64,000 nt of DNA from an uncultured Flavobacteriaceae bacterium (GCA_947502495.1 CANNAC010000002.1:186001-250000); one strand, 5' to 3'. Positions 16,889 through 25,642 are shown, numbered from the stretch's first letter. Notes: generated by a model from the sequence alone, not told the origin. Translations and numbers: made by a program.

Positions 16889-16906
16889 TTTCCGCGAAAG
16901 CGGGAA
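16889..16906. repeat. Short CCGCGAAAGCGG hairpin repeat
   Basis: TTTCCGCGAAAGCGGGAA folds on a GAAA loop. A related form, CCCGC-AAAA-GTGGG, occurs at 18107-18120 before the reductase gene. Both are in 5' regions of minus-strand genes. Confidence 0.5.
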
Positions 16907-16995
16907 TCTTTAAAATTTAATAAATAATAACGCTTCCCGACTACGCTTGAAGTGCTATTTTCTGTACATCAAAATTAATACCTTTATTTGGAGAG

Positions 16996-17019
16996 CTTTC
17001 GACTGCGCTCCAGGTGACA
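16996..17019 (+). repeat. Short TTTCGACTGCGCTC-type repeat
   Basis: CTTTCGACTGCGCTCCAGG followed by TGACA matches the short family that also occurs inside element A and twice inside leuS. It lies between the ferredoxin and its reductase. Confidence 0.6.
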
Positions 17020-17037
17020 CTAGCATTTCGATTTAAA

Positions 17038-18099
17038 TTACTCTATTTTCTTCACTACTGCTTTTGGTGACTCTTTTCTTGTACCATCAAACCCATCTAC
17101 TCCTGCAACGGTCGTGTATTTTAACACATATCTTTTTCCCGGATTGATTATCTGGTATGCAGATTGACACATTAATGTTGCTTCATGAAAACCACAAAGA
17201 ATTAATTTCAATTTTCCTGGATAGGTATTTACATCTCCAATAGCGTAGATTCCTGGTATGTTTGTTTGGTAATCTAATGCATTATTTACTTTAATGGCAT
17301 TTTTTTCTATTTCTAATCCCCAATTTGCAATGGGTCCTAGTTTTGGTGAGAGTCCGAAAAGAGGAATAAAATGATCACATTGTAGCTCATACTCTTTTTC
17401 TATGTGCTCTGCTTGTTTAACAACTATTCCTTCTAATTTTTCATCTCCTAAAATACCAACTACTTCTGCTGGTGTAATTAGGTCTATTTTCCCATTGTTT
17501 TTAAGTTCTTGTACTTTTTCTACAGAATCTAGATGTCCGCGAAATTCGCTTCTTCTATGTATTAAAGTTACTGAGCTTGCAATATCACTTAAAAAGATAC
17601 TCCAATCTAGTGCAGAATCTCCACCACCAGCAATGACCACTTTTTTATTTCTATAAAATTCTGGTTCTTTAATCATATACTCTACTCCTTTGTCTTCAAA
17701 GTCTGCGATATTATGAATTAAAGGCTTTCGTGGTTCAAAGCTTCCTAGTCCACCAGCGATGGCTACTACTGGCGCTTGGTGTTTTGTTCCTTTATTGGTG
17801 GTAACAATAAAGCTACCATCTTCTTGTTTCTCTATGGTTTCTGCGCGTTCACCAAGTGTAAATCCTGGTTCGAACTGTTTGCATTGTTCCATTAATTTAT
17901 GCGTTAAATCGCCAGCAAGAATTTCTGGATATGCTGGAATATCATAAATAGGCTTTTTAGGATACAGCTCTGAGCACTGTCCGCCTTGTTGTGGTAACGC
18001 ATCAATTAAATGACATTTTAATTTCAATAAGCCAGCTTCAAAAACAGCGAATAATCCTGTTGGACCAGCTCCTATTATAAGTATATCTGTTTTAATCAT
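17038..18099 (-). CDS. Ferredoxin/flavodoxin-NADP+ reductase (thioredoxin reductase-like)
   Basis: A 353-residue FAD enzyme that passes electrons between NADPH and ferredoxin. The FAD-binding motif is LIIGAGPTGLFAVFEAG at the N terminus, the NADPH-binding motif VIAGGGDSALDWSIFL lies near 155, and the closing motif is GIYAIGDVNTYPGKLKLI. The CxxC of thioredoxin reductase is absent, as in YumC-type reductases. The start is ATG 18099 (MIKTDILIIGAGPTG). The longer frame to 18177 would translate a 27-bp palindromic repeat and is rejected. The 2Fe-2S ferredoxin gene downstream is the likely partner. Confidence 0.9.
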   Translation of the reverse strand: MIKTDILIIGAGPTGLFAVFEAGLLKLKCHLIDALPQQGGQCSELYPKKPIYDIPAYPEILAGDLTHKLMEQCKQFEPGFTLGERAETIEKQEDGSFIVTTNKGTKHQAPVVAIAGGLGSFEPRKPLIHNIADFEDKGVEYMIKEPEFYRNKKVVIAGGGDSALDWSIFLSDIASSVTLIHRRSEFRGHLDSVEKVQELKNNGKIDLITPAEVVGILGDEKLEGIVVKQAEHIEKEYELQCDHFIPLFGLSPKLGPIANWGLEIEKNAIKVNNALDYQTNIPGIYAIGDVNTYPGKLKLILCGFHEATLMCQSAYQIINPGKRYVLKYTTVAGVDGFDGTRKESPKAVVKKIE

Positions 18100-18141
18100 A
18101 CTAATGCCCGCAAAAGTGGGTATCTCTTTAATACGCATAAA

Positions 18142-18168
18142 CCTGTGAGGTTTTAAAAACCTCACAGG
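18142..18168. repeat. 27-bp perfect palindromic repeat
   Basis: Arms CCTGTGAGGTTTT and AAAACCTCACAGG surround a single A. It lies 43 bp upstream of the reductase start. It may be a dispersed palindromic element or a regulator site; only one copy is in the window. Confidence 0.65.
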
Positions 18169-18252
18169 AGTACACATTATATATTATTATTCAACTTTGT
18201 TTTTACAAAGTACTTGTTTTTAGTTGCCAAATTTCATGACTTTTATCAGTTT

Positions 18253-18349
18253 GCGTGAAGCCTGCCTGCCGGCAGGCAGGGATTGAACGGCTTGTTTGAG
18301 CTCCTCGCAGAGAGCGAGTAGTGAAAGCCTGACCCTTGCGGTCACGCCC
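18253..18349 (+). repeat. Structured intergenic element, copy E
   Basis: GCGTGA at the start pairs with TCACGC at the end. Between them lie GGGATTGAACGGC, a GCTCCTCGC/GCGAG hairpin region and the conserved GAAAGCCTGACCC. A 20-bp palindrome is inserted next to the 5' end. It runs right up to the NifU stop codon on the opposite strand. Confidence 0.68.
18261..18280. repeat. 20-bp perfect palindrome nested in element E
   Basis: CCTGCCTGCCGGCAGGCAGG is its own reverse complement. It interrupts the GCGTGARGGGATTG end of element E, so it is likely a separate, later insertion. Its GC content is far above the surroundings. Confidence 0.75.
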
Positions 18350-18351
18350 AA

Positions 18352-18594
18352 CTAAGCTTCTATATTAATAACCTGTTCTATTTGTGGTGCATACTTTTTA
18401 ATAGTCATTTCTACACCTGATTTTAGGGTCATTTGATTTACACTACAACCAACACAAGCACCTTCTAACTGCACCTTTACCACTTTACCATCTTCAATAG
18501 AAAGCAATGAGATATCGCCTCCATCACTTTGTAAAAACGGACGAATTTCATCTAAGGCTTTCTCTACATTTAATCTTAGTTCTTCTGTAGTCAT
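18352..18594 (-). CDS. NifU-like Fe-S scaffold (NifU C-terminal domain)
   Basis: An 80-residue stand-alone NifU C-terminal domain that carries a transient Fe-S cluster for delivery to apoproteins. The cluster motif is CVGCSVNQMTLKSGVE (Cys near 47 and 50), preceded by RPFLQSDGGDISL. It lacks the IscU-like domain of full NifU and the A-type domain of NfuA. Its start is only three bases from the stop of the Mrp gene upstream, so both are surely in one operon that pairs a scaffold with a carrier ATPase. Confidence 0.94.
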   Translation of the reverse strand: MTTEELRLNVEKALDEIRPFLQSDGGDISLLSIEDGKVVKVQLEGACVGCSVNQMTLKSGVEMTIKKYAPQIEQVINIEA

Positions 18595-18597
18595 TTA

Positions 18598-19734
18598 TTA
18601 TTTTTTTACCGCTGAACATCCAGCCATTGTTGTTATTTTAATTGCTTCGGTTGGAGGTAAATCATCATTTCTTCGTACCACTTCTTGCACAACGTTCTGC
18701 GTTATTTTTTCGAATGCTTGCTCTAATGCTGTTGCTGTTTGCAGTGCTGCTGGATGACCAATATCTCCTGCTTCACGAATGCTTTGTATTAAAGGCAACT
18801 CTCCTAAAAACGGTACTTGTAAATCTTCGGCAAGGTTTTTTGCTCCTTGTTTACCAAAGATATAGTATTTATTTTCTGGCAATTCTTCTGGTGTAAAGTA
18901 AGCCATATTTTCAATTATTCCTAAAACTGGAACGTTAATGCTTTCTTGTTGAAACATTGCTACTCCTTTTTTAGCATCTGCTAAAGCTACGTTTTGTGGT
19001 GTACTTACAATAACAGCTCCTGTTATAGGTAGCGATTGCATGATACTTAGGTGAATATCTCCTGTTCCTGGAGGTAAATCTAAAAGTAAAAAATCTAATT
19101 CTCCCCAAGCTGCATCAAAAATCATTTGGTTTAATGCTTTTGCTGCCATTGGTCCACGCCAAACAACTGCTTGGTCTGGTTTTGTAAAAAAGCCGATAGA
19201 AAGAATTTTAACGCCGTAATTTTCTACAGGTTTCATTTTAGACTTTCCGTCTACATTTACGGCTAACGGTTTTTCGTTTACTACATCAAACATAATTGGA
19301 ATAGAAGGCCCATAAATATCGGCATCTAAGATTCCTACTTTAAATCCCATTTTAGCCAAAGTAACGGCAAGGTTTGCGGTAACTGTTGATTTACCAACAC
19401 CTCCTTTTCCGGAAGCTACTGCGACTATGTTTTGAATTCCAGGAATCGATTTTCCTTTAATGACATTAGGAGCAGATTTTGTTGGTGCTTCTACTTTAAT
19501 GTTAACGGTTATCTTTGCTTTTTCATAAACTAATCTATGAATCGTCTGTAGTATTTCTACTTCGGTTTTCTTTTTTGCTTGTAAGCTTGGGTTTGTAATT
19601 GTAATATCTACAACAACCTCATCGCCAAAAGTTATTACATTGGTAACGGCACCACTTTCTACCATGTTTTGTCCTTCGCCAGGAGCAGAAATGGTTTCTA
19701 ATGCTTTTAATATGTCTTGTTTGTTGATTTTCAT
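18598..19734 (-). CDS. Mrp/ApbC-family Fe-S cluster carrier ATPase
   Basis: A 378-residue P-loop ATPase that helps load Fe-S clusters. Residues 1-75 form a MIP18 (DUF59) domain (KQDILKALETISAPGEG). The deviant Walker A motif VASGKGGVGKSTVTANLAV is at about 108-126, with the switch DADIYGPSIP and Walker B LLLDLPPGTGDIHLS after it. The usual carrier CxxC near the C terminus is not obvious; the last residues are TMAGCSAVKK with a single Cys. It starts an operon with the NifU-like scaffold. Confidence 0.93.
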   Translation of the reverse strand: MKINKQDILKALETISAPGEGQNMVESGAVTNVITFGDEVVVDITITNPSLQAKKKTEVEILQTIHRLVYEKAKITVNIKVEAPTKSAPNVIKGKSIPGIQNIVAVASGKGGVGKSTVTANLAVTLAKMGFKVGILDADIYGPSIPIMFDVVNEKPLAVNVDGKSKMKPVENYGVKILSIGFFTKPDQAVVWRGPMAAKALNQMIFDAAWGELDFLLLDLPPGTGDIHLSIMQSLPITGAVIVSTPQNVALADAKKGVAMFQQESINVPVLGIIENMAYFTPEELPENKYYIFGKQGAKNLAEDLQVPFLGELPLIQSIREAGDIGHPAALQTATALEQAFEKITQNVVQEVVRRNDDLPPTEAIKITTMAGCSAVKK

Positions 19735-20011
19735 ATTTTATATCTATTGAAAATAGAGTCTAATATTATAGACAAAACTTTCAAATTCTATTAAGATTTA
19801 TTCTAAACAGCAAATATAATTAATATTGCTGTAAGACGGAAGATTGCAGCTGGAAGTTTTTTTGTGGTATTATTAGAAAAAGCTATTACTCAAGGATTTG
19901 CTATTCTTTGTCAATTTTACAAAAATTAGGAAATGCGGATAGATTCTTACATGCCTTAAGAAGGACAAGTTACATGCTGTGGAACACAAAATTGTAGCGT
20001 ACTACTGTCAA

Positions 20012-21043
20012 TTATTTAATAACTAATCTTTGGGTTTCTACTTTGTTATTTTGATTGATTTTAATGATATAAACGCCAGAATGCAACATAGAAACATCTA
20101 AAATGCGTTCTATTAAAGTTTGCTTTAAAACTTGCTTTCCTGTAATATCAAAAATGCGAATCGTAGTTTCGTCTTGAATATTATTGCTTGTTATATTAAT
20201 GTAATTGTTTGCAGGATTGGGGTAAAAAGAAAAAATATTTTCTTTAAATGTTGGCGTTGCTAATACTTGGCAATCCTCGGAAACGGTTATACTAGCTATA
20301 GTTTCACCAACTTGACACCCAGAGAAACAATCTCCTCCAAAAACGGAAAAGTGAAATGTATTTTCCATATAAACAATATCACAAGCGGAAGTAGGATATT
20401 CTCCAGCTGGCGCTCCAAATTCATAAAACTCAATGCCATATGGTTGACCAGTATAATTTGTTCTAACACCTATATCTTGTAAAAAAACTTCCGCATAATT
20501 AAAATCATCTATAGCTTCAAAGTCGTCAATTAAAGCGTATAAATTTAATATATCATAATTCGTTTTAATAAAAAAAGCAGTGCTAGAGGAAGAGGTGAAA
20601 TCCATAAAAGTATCTATTGTAAACTGATACGTACTCATTAAGTTGTCTAATGGAGAAACACCAGACACCGCTGAATTTTTAAAATTTTCTACCCAAGGCA
20701 AAGCGGTAGGCACATTAAAAACGAGCGTTTTAAATTCAATAGGGTTGCTAATCTCTTGATTGGCATGAAAATTAAAATAACTAAAAAGCATATCGATCTC
20801 TGGATCGTTATTTGGGTTTTCATAAATAGCAGAAAGCTTTTCTAAATAAGGTGTAACTCTTTCTTCTGGTAAAAAAGGATTATCAAAATCTGGATCTGAA
20901 GAATCTGCCAAAATAGCTCTGAGCGCTAACAACTTCGCATCTAACTCATAATTATCTTGTATATATGAATTGATACTACATTGCGCGAATACGGCGGCAT
21001 TAATACATAACGTAGCAAATAAGAAAAGTAATAGTTTCTTCAT
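20012..21043 (-). CDS. Secreted protein with T9SS type A sorting domain
   Basis: A 343-residue secreted protein of unknown function. It has a signal peptide (MKKLLLFLFATLCINAAVFAQ). The middle, about 22-265, is not a recognised domain. The C-terminal 75 residues form a T9SS type A sorting domain (FYPNPANNYINI, IFDITGKQVLKQ, SGVYIIKINQN, TQRLVIK), which directs export across the outer membrane and often surface attachment. Its 5' flank holds five AAAC units. The 277 bp between its stop and the Mrp start show nothing recognisable. Confidence 0.85.
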   Translation of the reverse strand: MKKLLLFLFATLCINAAVFAQCSINSYIQDNYELDAKLLALRAILADSSDPDFDNPFLPEERVTPYLEKLSAIYENPNNDPEIDMLFSYFNFHANQEISNPIEFKTLVFNVPTALPWVENFKNSAVSGVSPLDNLMSTYQFTIDTFMDFTSSSSTAFFIKTNYDILNLYALIDDFEAIDDFNYAEVFLQDIGVRTNYTGQPYGIEFYEFGAPAGEYPTSACDIVYMENTFHFSVFGGDCFSGCQVGETIASITVSEDCQVLATPTFKENIFSFYPNPANNYINITSNNIQDETTIRIFDITGKQVLKQTLIERILDVSMLHSGVYIIKINQNNKVETQRLVIK

Positions 21044-21072
21044 TTTTGATAATTTTAAATAAAAATACGCCT

Positions 21073-21094
21073 AAACAAACAAACAAACAAACAA
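21073..21094. repeat. AAAC tetranucleotide microsatellite
   Basis: Five consecutive AAAC units lie 30 bp upstream of the T9SS protein start, in its presumed leader or promoter, and just outside the adjacent alkyltransferase-like gene. Slippage could change spacing and expression. Confidence 0.7.
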
Positions 21095-21098
21095 GCAA

Positions 21099-21428
21099 TT
21101 ATAACTCCTTTGCAGGATCCCAAAACAAGCTTTCAAAGTTTTGAATTTGGTTTTCAACAACCGTGACACCTTCGTTTTCTAAAAGCTGCTGCATGAGGTT
21201 TGTTCCGTCAAAATGAAATTTACCAGTTAGCAATCCTTTTCGGTTTACTACTCGGTGTGCAGGAACGTCTTTTGCTCCAGAACCATTCATGGCATAACCT
21301 ACCATTCTAGCACTTTTTGCAGCACCTAAATATTTGGCAATTGCTCCATAACTTGTAACGCGACCATCTGGTATTAAGCGAGCAACTTCATATACTTTTT
21401 CGAAAAAATTTAAGGTCTTTTCCTGCAT
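21099..21428 (-). CDS. Alkyltransferase-like protein (MGMT family, active Cys absent)
   Basis: A 109-residue member of the O6-alkylguanine-DNA methyltransferase fold family. The usual catalytic PCHRV motif reads VPAHRVVNRKG here, with Ala for the acceptor Cys, which is the mark of alkyltransferase-like (Atl) proteins. These bind O6-alkylguanine and flag it for nucleotide excision repair rather than repair it themselves. The helix-turn-helix part (GRVTSYGAIAKYLG) is intact. Its start codon coincides with the end of the LysE-like gene, so translation is coupled. Confidence 0.9.
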   Translation of the reverse strand: MQEKTLNFFEKVYEVARLIPDGRVTSYGAIAKYLGAAKSARMVGYAMNGSGAKDVPAHRVVNRKGLLTGKFHFDGTNLMQQLLENEGVTVVENQIQNFESLFWDPAKEL

Positions 21429-22057
21429 TACAGATCTTTAAGAATATGAAACAAGGTAATAATAGAAATTATTCCGGTTACGGTACCAATAAGATAATTC
21501 ATGCTTTTTTGTGAAGTAAGCGTCTTGCTTTTTATTTTATCGAAAAAGAAAATATAGATATAGAAAATAACAAAACTACCTGTTGCAGCTCCGGCAACGT
21601 AGGAAAAAATACTGGTTTTTTCGAAGCTCATCCAACCAAAAGAAGCAAGCGTTATACTCATATACGCTTGATACGGAATAGGAAAAACATTTAAAGCAGA
21701 AAGCAGCATGCCTTGAAAAAACCTACTCTTTTTACTTTTTACTTTTAGTTCTGCTTTGGGCTTATCTTCGGTTTTGGCTATTAATAAGTAATATATAGTT
21801 ATCAGAACAAACAGTATAAAGGCAACCCGTTGTAAAACGTCTACAACATCCTGATGATTACTCAAATAGCGTGCAAAAAGCACACCAAGATATGTTTGAA
21901 TGACAATGATAACACAGGCTCCAATAGAAAAAGTAATACCTCTAGAATACCCATCTTTTAGGCTAATTTTTGCCGCGGTCATGTTGAGTAATCCAGGAGG
22001 AGTTACACCAACTATAGCAACAAGTAATCCTAAAAAAAATGTAATGGTTATAGTCAA
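21428..22057 (-). CDS. LysE-family membrane exporter
   Basis: A 209-residue integral membrane protein with about six helices. The N-terminal TITFFLGLLVAIVGVTPPGLLNMTAAKISL is the LysE/RhtB signature, with the conserved PPG. Family members export amino acids or related metabolites; the substrate cannot be read from sequence. It is packed between trmB (one base gap) and the Atl gene (one-base overlap) in a three-gene operon. Confidence 0.82.
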   Translation of the reverse strand: MTITITFFLGLLVAIVGVTPPGLLNMTAAKISLKDGYSRGITFSIGACVIIVIQTYLGVLFARYLSNHQDVVDVLQRVAFILFVLITIYYLLIAKTEDKPKAELKVKSKKSRFFQGMLLSALNVFPIPYQAYMSITLASFGWMSFEKTSIFSYVAGAATGSFVIFYIYIFFFDKIKSKTLTSQKSMNYLIGTVTGIISIITLFHILKDL

Positions 22058-22058
22058 A

Positions 22059-22733
22059 CTATTTTATTTTAAAACGAATATACGTAATTGCTTTGTCTTC
22101 TTTAAGGTATTGACTTTCATAAAAGGTTTGAATACTGGTTACCTCTTCTGGACTTCCTTCTTGTTTATATACGTTATGATTTGCGTATAATACTTCATGA
22201 CCTTCACCATGTAACAATCCTAAAGTATAGCCATGCATAAACTCACTATCTGTTTTAAGATTCATGATTCCGTCTGGTTTTAGGATGTTTTTATAGCGTT
22301 TTAAGAATTCAGAATTCGTCATTCTGTGTTTGGTACGCTTATATTTTATTTGTGGATCGGGGAAAGTAATCCAGATTTCATCGACTTCATTTTCAGCAAA
22401 AACATGCTCTACCAATTCTATTTGCGTACGAATAAAAGCTACGTTTGGTATATTCTCTTCGATTGCTGTTTTAGCACCTCTCCAAAAACGCGCCCCTTTA
22501 ATATCGATACCAATAAAGTTTTTATTTGGATATTTTTCAGCTAAAGCTACACTATACTCGCCTTTACCACAACCAAGCTCTAAAACTAAAGGGTTATCAT
22601 TTTTAAAAAAGGTAGCACACCAGTTTCCTTTTAATTGGTATTGCGCATCTACTAGCTCTTCTCTTGTTGGTTCAAATACGTTTTTAAAAGTTTCGTTTTC
22701 TTTAAAACGTTTCAGTTTATTTTTACTTCCCAC
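22059..22733 (-). CDS. trmB: tRNA (guanine46-N7)-methyltransferase
   Basis: A 224-residue SAM-dependent enzyme that makes m7G46 in the variable loop of tRNA. Visible motifs are LVLELGCGKGEYSVALAEK (SAM binding, about 49-67), NFIGIDIKGARFW, IWITFPDPQIKYKRTKHR, and the C-terminal TSIQTFYE. Length is usual. It heads the operon with the LysE-like and Atl genes and is divergent from the glycosyltransferase gene, 68 bp away. Confidence 0.96.
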   Translation of the reverse strand: MGSKNKLKRFKENETFKNVFEPTREELVDAQYQLKGNWCATFFKNDNPLVLELGCGKGEYSVALAEKYPNKNFIGIDIKGARFWRGAKTAIEENIPNVAFIRTQIELVEHVFAENEVDEIWITFPDPQIKYKRTKHRMTNSEFLKRYKNILKPDGIMNLKTDSEFMHGYTLGLLHGEGHEVLYANHNVYKQEGSPEEVTSIQTFYESQYLKEDKAITYIRFKIK

Positions 22734-22787
22734 AATTATTTAATGTTTTGGCAAAATTAAGGAAATATAACGAGCCTTGTTTATGCT

Positions 22788-22795
22788 TATCTTTG
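22788..22795 (+). promoter_or_regulatory. Promoter -7 box directly before the glycosyltransferase start
   Basis: TATCTTTG fits TAnnTTTG exactly and ends seven bases before ATG 22802. The expected start of transcription would fall on or next to the start codon, implying a leaderless or nearly leaderless mRNA. A -33 TTG at the best spacing is not clear. Confidence 0.5.
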
Positions 22796-22801
22796 TTTTT
22801 T

Positions 22802-23854
22802 ATGAAAGGTAGAAAACGAATATTAGTTGCACCTCTAAATTGGGGACTTGGTCATGCTACACGTTGCATACCAATTATACGTGCGTTATTATTACATGAT
22901 TTTGAAGTTATTTTAGCTAGCGATGGTATTGCTTTGCAATTACTAAAAAAGGAATTTCCCGATCTGGAAGCGCTGGAACTACCTTCTTACCAAATTGCAT
23001 ATGCTAAAAATGCAAAACTATTTAAATGGAAATTATTAAAAGATTCTCCTAAGGTTTTAAAGGCTATTAAAGCGGAAAAAAAAGCCATTAAAACCATCAT
23101 TGAAACCCATCATATTACCGGAATTATTAGCGACAACAGACTTGGCCTGCATAACAAAAAAGTGCCTTGTGTTTTTATAAGCCATCAACTACAGGTTTTA
23201 AGCGGAAGCACTACTTGGCTGAGTACTAAAATGCATCAAAAAGTAATGCAACAGTTTGATGTTTGTTGGGTACCTGATAATTTAGGCGAACCCAATTTAA
23301 GCGGAAAACTTGGTCATGTGGATGTACCAGAATTACCAACAAAATATATTGGTCCGTTAAGTAGATTTCATAAAAAAGAAGTAATACAAACCACCGATTT
23401 ATTAGTTATATTATCTGGACCAGAACCACAACGGACCTTTTTGGAAGAGAAACTTCTTGAAGAGTTAAAAACCTTTAAAGGAAATATTGTATTTGTAAAA
23501 GGGACTATTGAAGAAGTGCAAACCAAATTACAAAAAGACAATATGACTATTTATAATTTTATGACTAGTGCTTTGTTAGAACAAACAATAAACGAAAGTG
23601 CTTTGGTGTTATCGCGTTCTGGATATACTACCATAATGGATTTAGCAAAATTAGAAAAAAAAGCTTTTTTTATACCAACTCCTGGTCAATTTGAACAAGA
23701 ATATTTAGCAAAAAGATTAGATGCTTTGGGTATGGTGCCGAGTTGTAAACAGGAAGATTTTACCATTAGCAAACTAGAAGCTGTAGCTACTAGTTCTGGA
23801 TTAAAGCATTTTGATTATGATGTGAATTACAAAAGGTTATTTGGCCTTTTCTAG
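22802..23854 (+). CDS. Glycosyltransferase, GT28/MurG-like
   Basis: A 350-residue protein resembling UDP-sugar glycosyltransferases with the GT-B fold. It opens KRILVAPLNWGLGHATRCIP, where GLGHATR matches the GxGHxxR motif, and has the later SRSGYTTIMDLAKLEKKAFFIPTPGQFEQEYLA block typical of the nucleotide-sugar site. The start is ATG 22802; the longer TTG frame would run through a promoter box. The acceptor is unknown, and a role in surface glycan or glycolipid synthesis is plausible. Its last 18 bp overlap the end of the convergent histidine kinase gene. Confidence 0.8.
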   Translation: MKGRKRILVAPLNWGLGHATRCIPIIRALLLHDFEVILASDGIALQLLKKEFPDLEALELPSYQIAYAKNAKLFKWKLLKDSPKVLKAIKAEKKAIKTIIETHHITGIISDNRLGLHNKKVPCVFISHQLQVLSGSTTWLSTKMHQKVMQQFDVCWVPDNLGEPNLSGKLGHVDVPELPTKYIGPLSRFHKKEVIQTTDLLVILSGPEPQRTFLEEKLLEELKTFKGNIVFVKGTIEEVQTKLQKDNMTIYNFMTSALLEQTINESALVLSRSGYTTIMDLAKLEKKAFFIPTPGQFEQEYLAKRLDALGMVPSCKQEDFTISKLEAVATSSGLKHFDYDVNYKRLFGLF

Positions 23855-24889
23855 CGTGAAAGAAAACTCGCTTCCTACTTCAAATTCACTTTCTATATAA
23901 ATCTTTTCGTCATGCGCTTCAATAATATGCTTTACTATTGCTAATCCCAATCCGGAACCGCCTTCTTTACGCGAACCACTTTTATCTACTCGGTAAAAAC
24001 GTTCAAACAATCTTGATATGTGCTTTTTTTCAATACCTTCTCCATTATCTGTTACACGTACAATAACTTTATTTTTAATAAGGTTTTCAATACTAACTTC
24101 TGTCGTCCCTTGTTCGCTTCCGTATTTTATAGAATTTACAATAAGGTTTGTAAGTACTTGTTCTATGCGTTCTTTATCGCCATTAACTAAAATTGGTTCT
24201 TTATAATCGATATCAAAAGTTAAGGTGATATTTTTTTTTGTTGCTTTCATTTCAAAAAGCTCAAAAACACTTTGTACTAAATCGACAATATCAAAAGTCT
24301 CTATATTTAAACTCAAATCCCCAATTTCTAATTTGGTAATCATATCTAAATCTCGAACAATATAGATAAGTCTTTCTACGCCTTTATTCGCATTACTTAA
24401 ATACTTGTCGCGTACATTTTTATCTTTTACTGCCCCATCTAATAAAGTAAGAATATAACCTTGTACGGTAAACAATGGTGTTTTAAGTTCGTGAGATACA
24501 TTACCAAGAAACTCTTTTCGGTACTCTTCACGTACTTTAAGCATTTCAAGTTCTAGTTTTCGATCTTTGGCATACTTATCAATTTCTTGTGTAAGTGTTG
24601 CCATATCTGTGGTAATTCTTTCTTTTTTTAAGGTAGAAGATTCTAAAAGCGTAAGATCATCATATACCTTTTTTACTCGTTTATAAATAAATTGTTCTAC
24701 ACGATATTGAATAATGATGAAAGAAGAGATAAAACAGGTTAGAGCAATAAACACTACTTGAATCCAATCTAGAATATAAAATTTATATAAAAAAACACTC
24801 ATTAAGAGCGTTAAAAAAATAGTGATATACAAGGCTGTTTTGAAAGCAAACTTGTATGTTTTTTTTAATTTTCTTTGCATTGTATTCAC
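23837..24889 (-). CDS. Sensor histidine kinase, PhoR-like
   Basis: A 350-residue HisKA-type kinase. Two membrane helices at about 15-35 and 40-60 leave almost no periplasmic loop. The HisKA motif FLGNVSHELKTPLFTVQGYI (His near 136) and the HATPase motifs NLIVNSIKYGSEQG, VTDNGEGIEKKHISRLFERF and GGSGLGLAIVKHI are all present. No PAS domain is obvious. It follows the OmpR-type regulator gene by about 70 bp on the same strand, so the two form a pair. The likeness to PhoR/PhoB comes from family and order only; no pst genes are near. Confidence 0.9.
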   Translation of the reverse strand: MNTMQRKLKKTYKFAFKTALYITIFLTLLMSVFLYKFYILDWIQVVFIALTCFISSFIIIQYRVEQFIYKRVKKVYDDLTLLESSTLKKERITTDMATLTQEIDKYAKDRKLELEMLKVREEYRKEFLGNVSHELKTPLFTVQGYILTLLDGAVKDKNVRDKYLSNANKGVERLIYIVRDLDMITKLEIGDLSLNIETFDIVDLVQSVFELFEMKATKKNITLTFDIDYKEPILVNGDKERIEQVLTNLIVNSIKYGSEQGTTEVSIENLIKNKVIVRVTDNGEGIEKKHISRLFERFYRVDKSGSRKEGGSGLGLAIVKHIIEAHDEKIYIESEFEVGSEFSFTLEKAK

Positions 24890-24958
24890 TTAATTATAAA
24901 AGGGTGTAACGAAACTAGAGTTGTTTTTAAATATTAAGACGTGATGATAAAACGAGTA

Positions 24959-25642
24959 TTAATCGACAAACTTATAACCAACTCCTTTTACTGTTTTAAA
25001 GTAATCATCGCCAATTTTCTCTCTAAGTTTTCTAATGTGCACATCTATGGTTCTTCCGCCAACAACAACTTCATTTCCCCAAACTTTATCCAGAATATCT
25101 TCACGCTTAAAAACTTTACCCGGCTTAGATGCTAGTAAAGATAATAATTCAAACTCTTTTCTAGGCAAAATGATTTCTACTCCTTTAAGTTCTATTTTAT
25201 ATTCTTCTCTGTTAATAATCAGACTACCGATTTTCACAATACTTTCACTTATATCCTCATCCTTAAAACGTCTTAACAAAGCTTTTACCTTACTCACCAA
25301 AACTTTTGGTTTTATTGGCTTTGTGATATAGTCATCTGCTCCAGCATCAAAACCAGCAACTTGTGAGTAATCTTCACCTCTTGCAGTTAGAAAAGTAATA
25401 ATTGTATTGTTTAAGTTTTCTATTTTTCTAATTTGTTCACATGCTTCAATACCATCCATTTCTGGCATCATTACGTCTAAAATAATAAGTTGCGGTTTTT
25501 CTTTTCTAGCTTTTTTTACAGCTTGCAAACCATTTTCTGCGGTTATAACTTGGTATCCTTCAGCAGTCAGATTGTAACCAACGATCTCTAAAATGTCTGG
25601 CTCATCATCTACTAATAGTATTTTAATGTCTTTCTTCTTCAT
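24959..25642 (-). CDS. OmpR/PhoB-family response regulator
   Basis: A 227-residue regulator with a receiver domain (ILLVDDEPDILEIVGYNL; phospho-acceptor in LIILDVMMPEMDG near Asp55; switch Thr in FLTARGEDY; Lys in DYITKPIKP) and a winged-helix domain (about 130-227, with KEFELLSLLASKPGKVFKRE and GGRTIDVHIRKLREKIG ending VKGVGYKFVD). It is the first gene of an operon with the kinase. The 260 bp upstream is shared with the divergent T9SS gene and would carry both promoters. Confidence 0.94.
   Translation of the reverse strand: MKKKDIKILLVDDEPDILEIVGYNLTAEGYQVITAENGLQAVKKARKEKPQLIILDVMMPEMDGIEACEQIRKIENLNNTIITFLTARGEDYSQVAGFDAGADDYITKPIKPKVLVSKVKALLRRFKDEDISESIVKIGSLIINREEYKIELKGVEIILPRKEFELLSLLASKPGKVFKREDILDKVWGNEVVVGGRTIDVHIRKLREKIGDDYFKTVKGVGYKFVD

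Noticed and set aside
18100-18177. N-terminal extension of the ferredoxin reductase
   Set aside because: The extra 26 residues are encoded by a palindromic repeat and lie before the FAD motif that should be N-terminal; ATG 18099 is better.
19735-20011. Hidden gene or RNA between Mrp and the T9SS gene
   Set aside because: No frame with a plausible start, no hairpin with T-run and no promoter box stands out in these 277 bases.
21099-21428. Active O6-methylguanine methyltransferase
   Set aside because: The acceptor Cys is replaced by Ala (PAHRV), so it is an alkyltransferase-like protein.
23837-25642. Phosphate regulon (pho) locus
   Set aside because: The kinase and regulator resemble PhoR/PhoB by family only; no pst or phoU genes are near.
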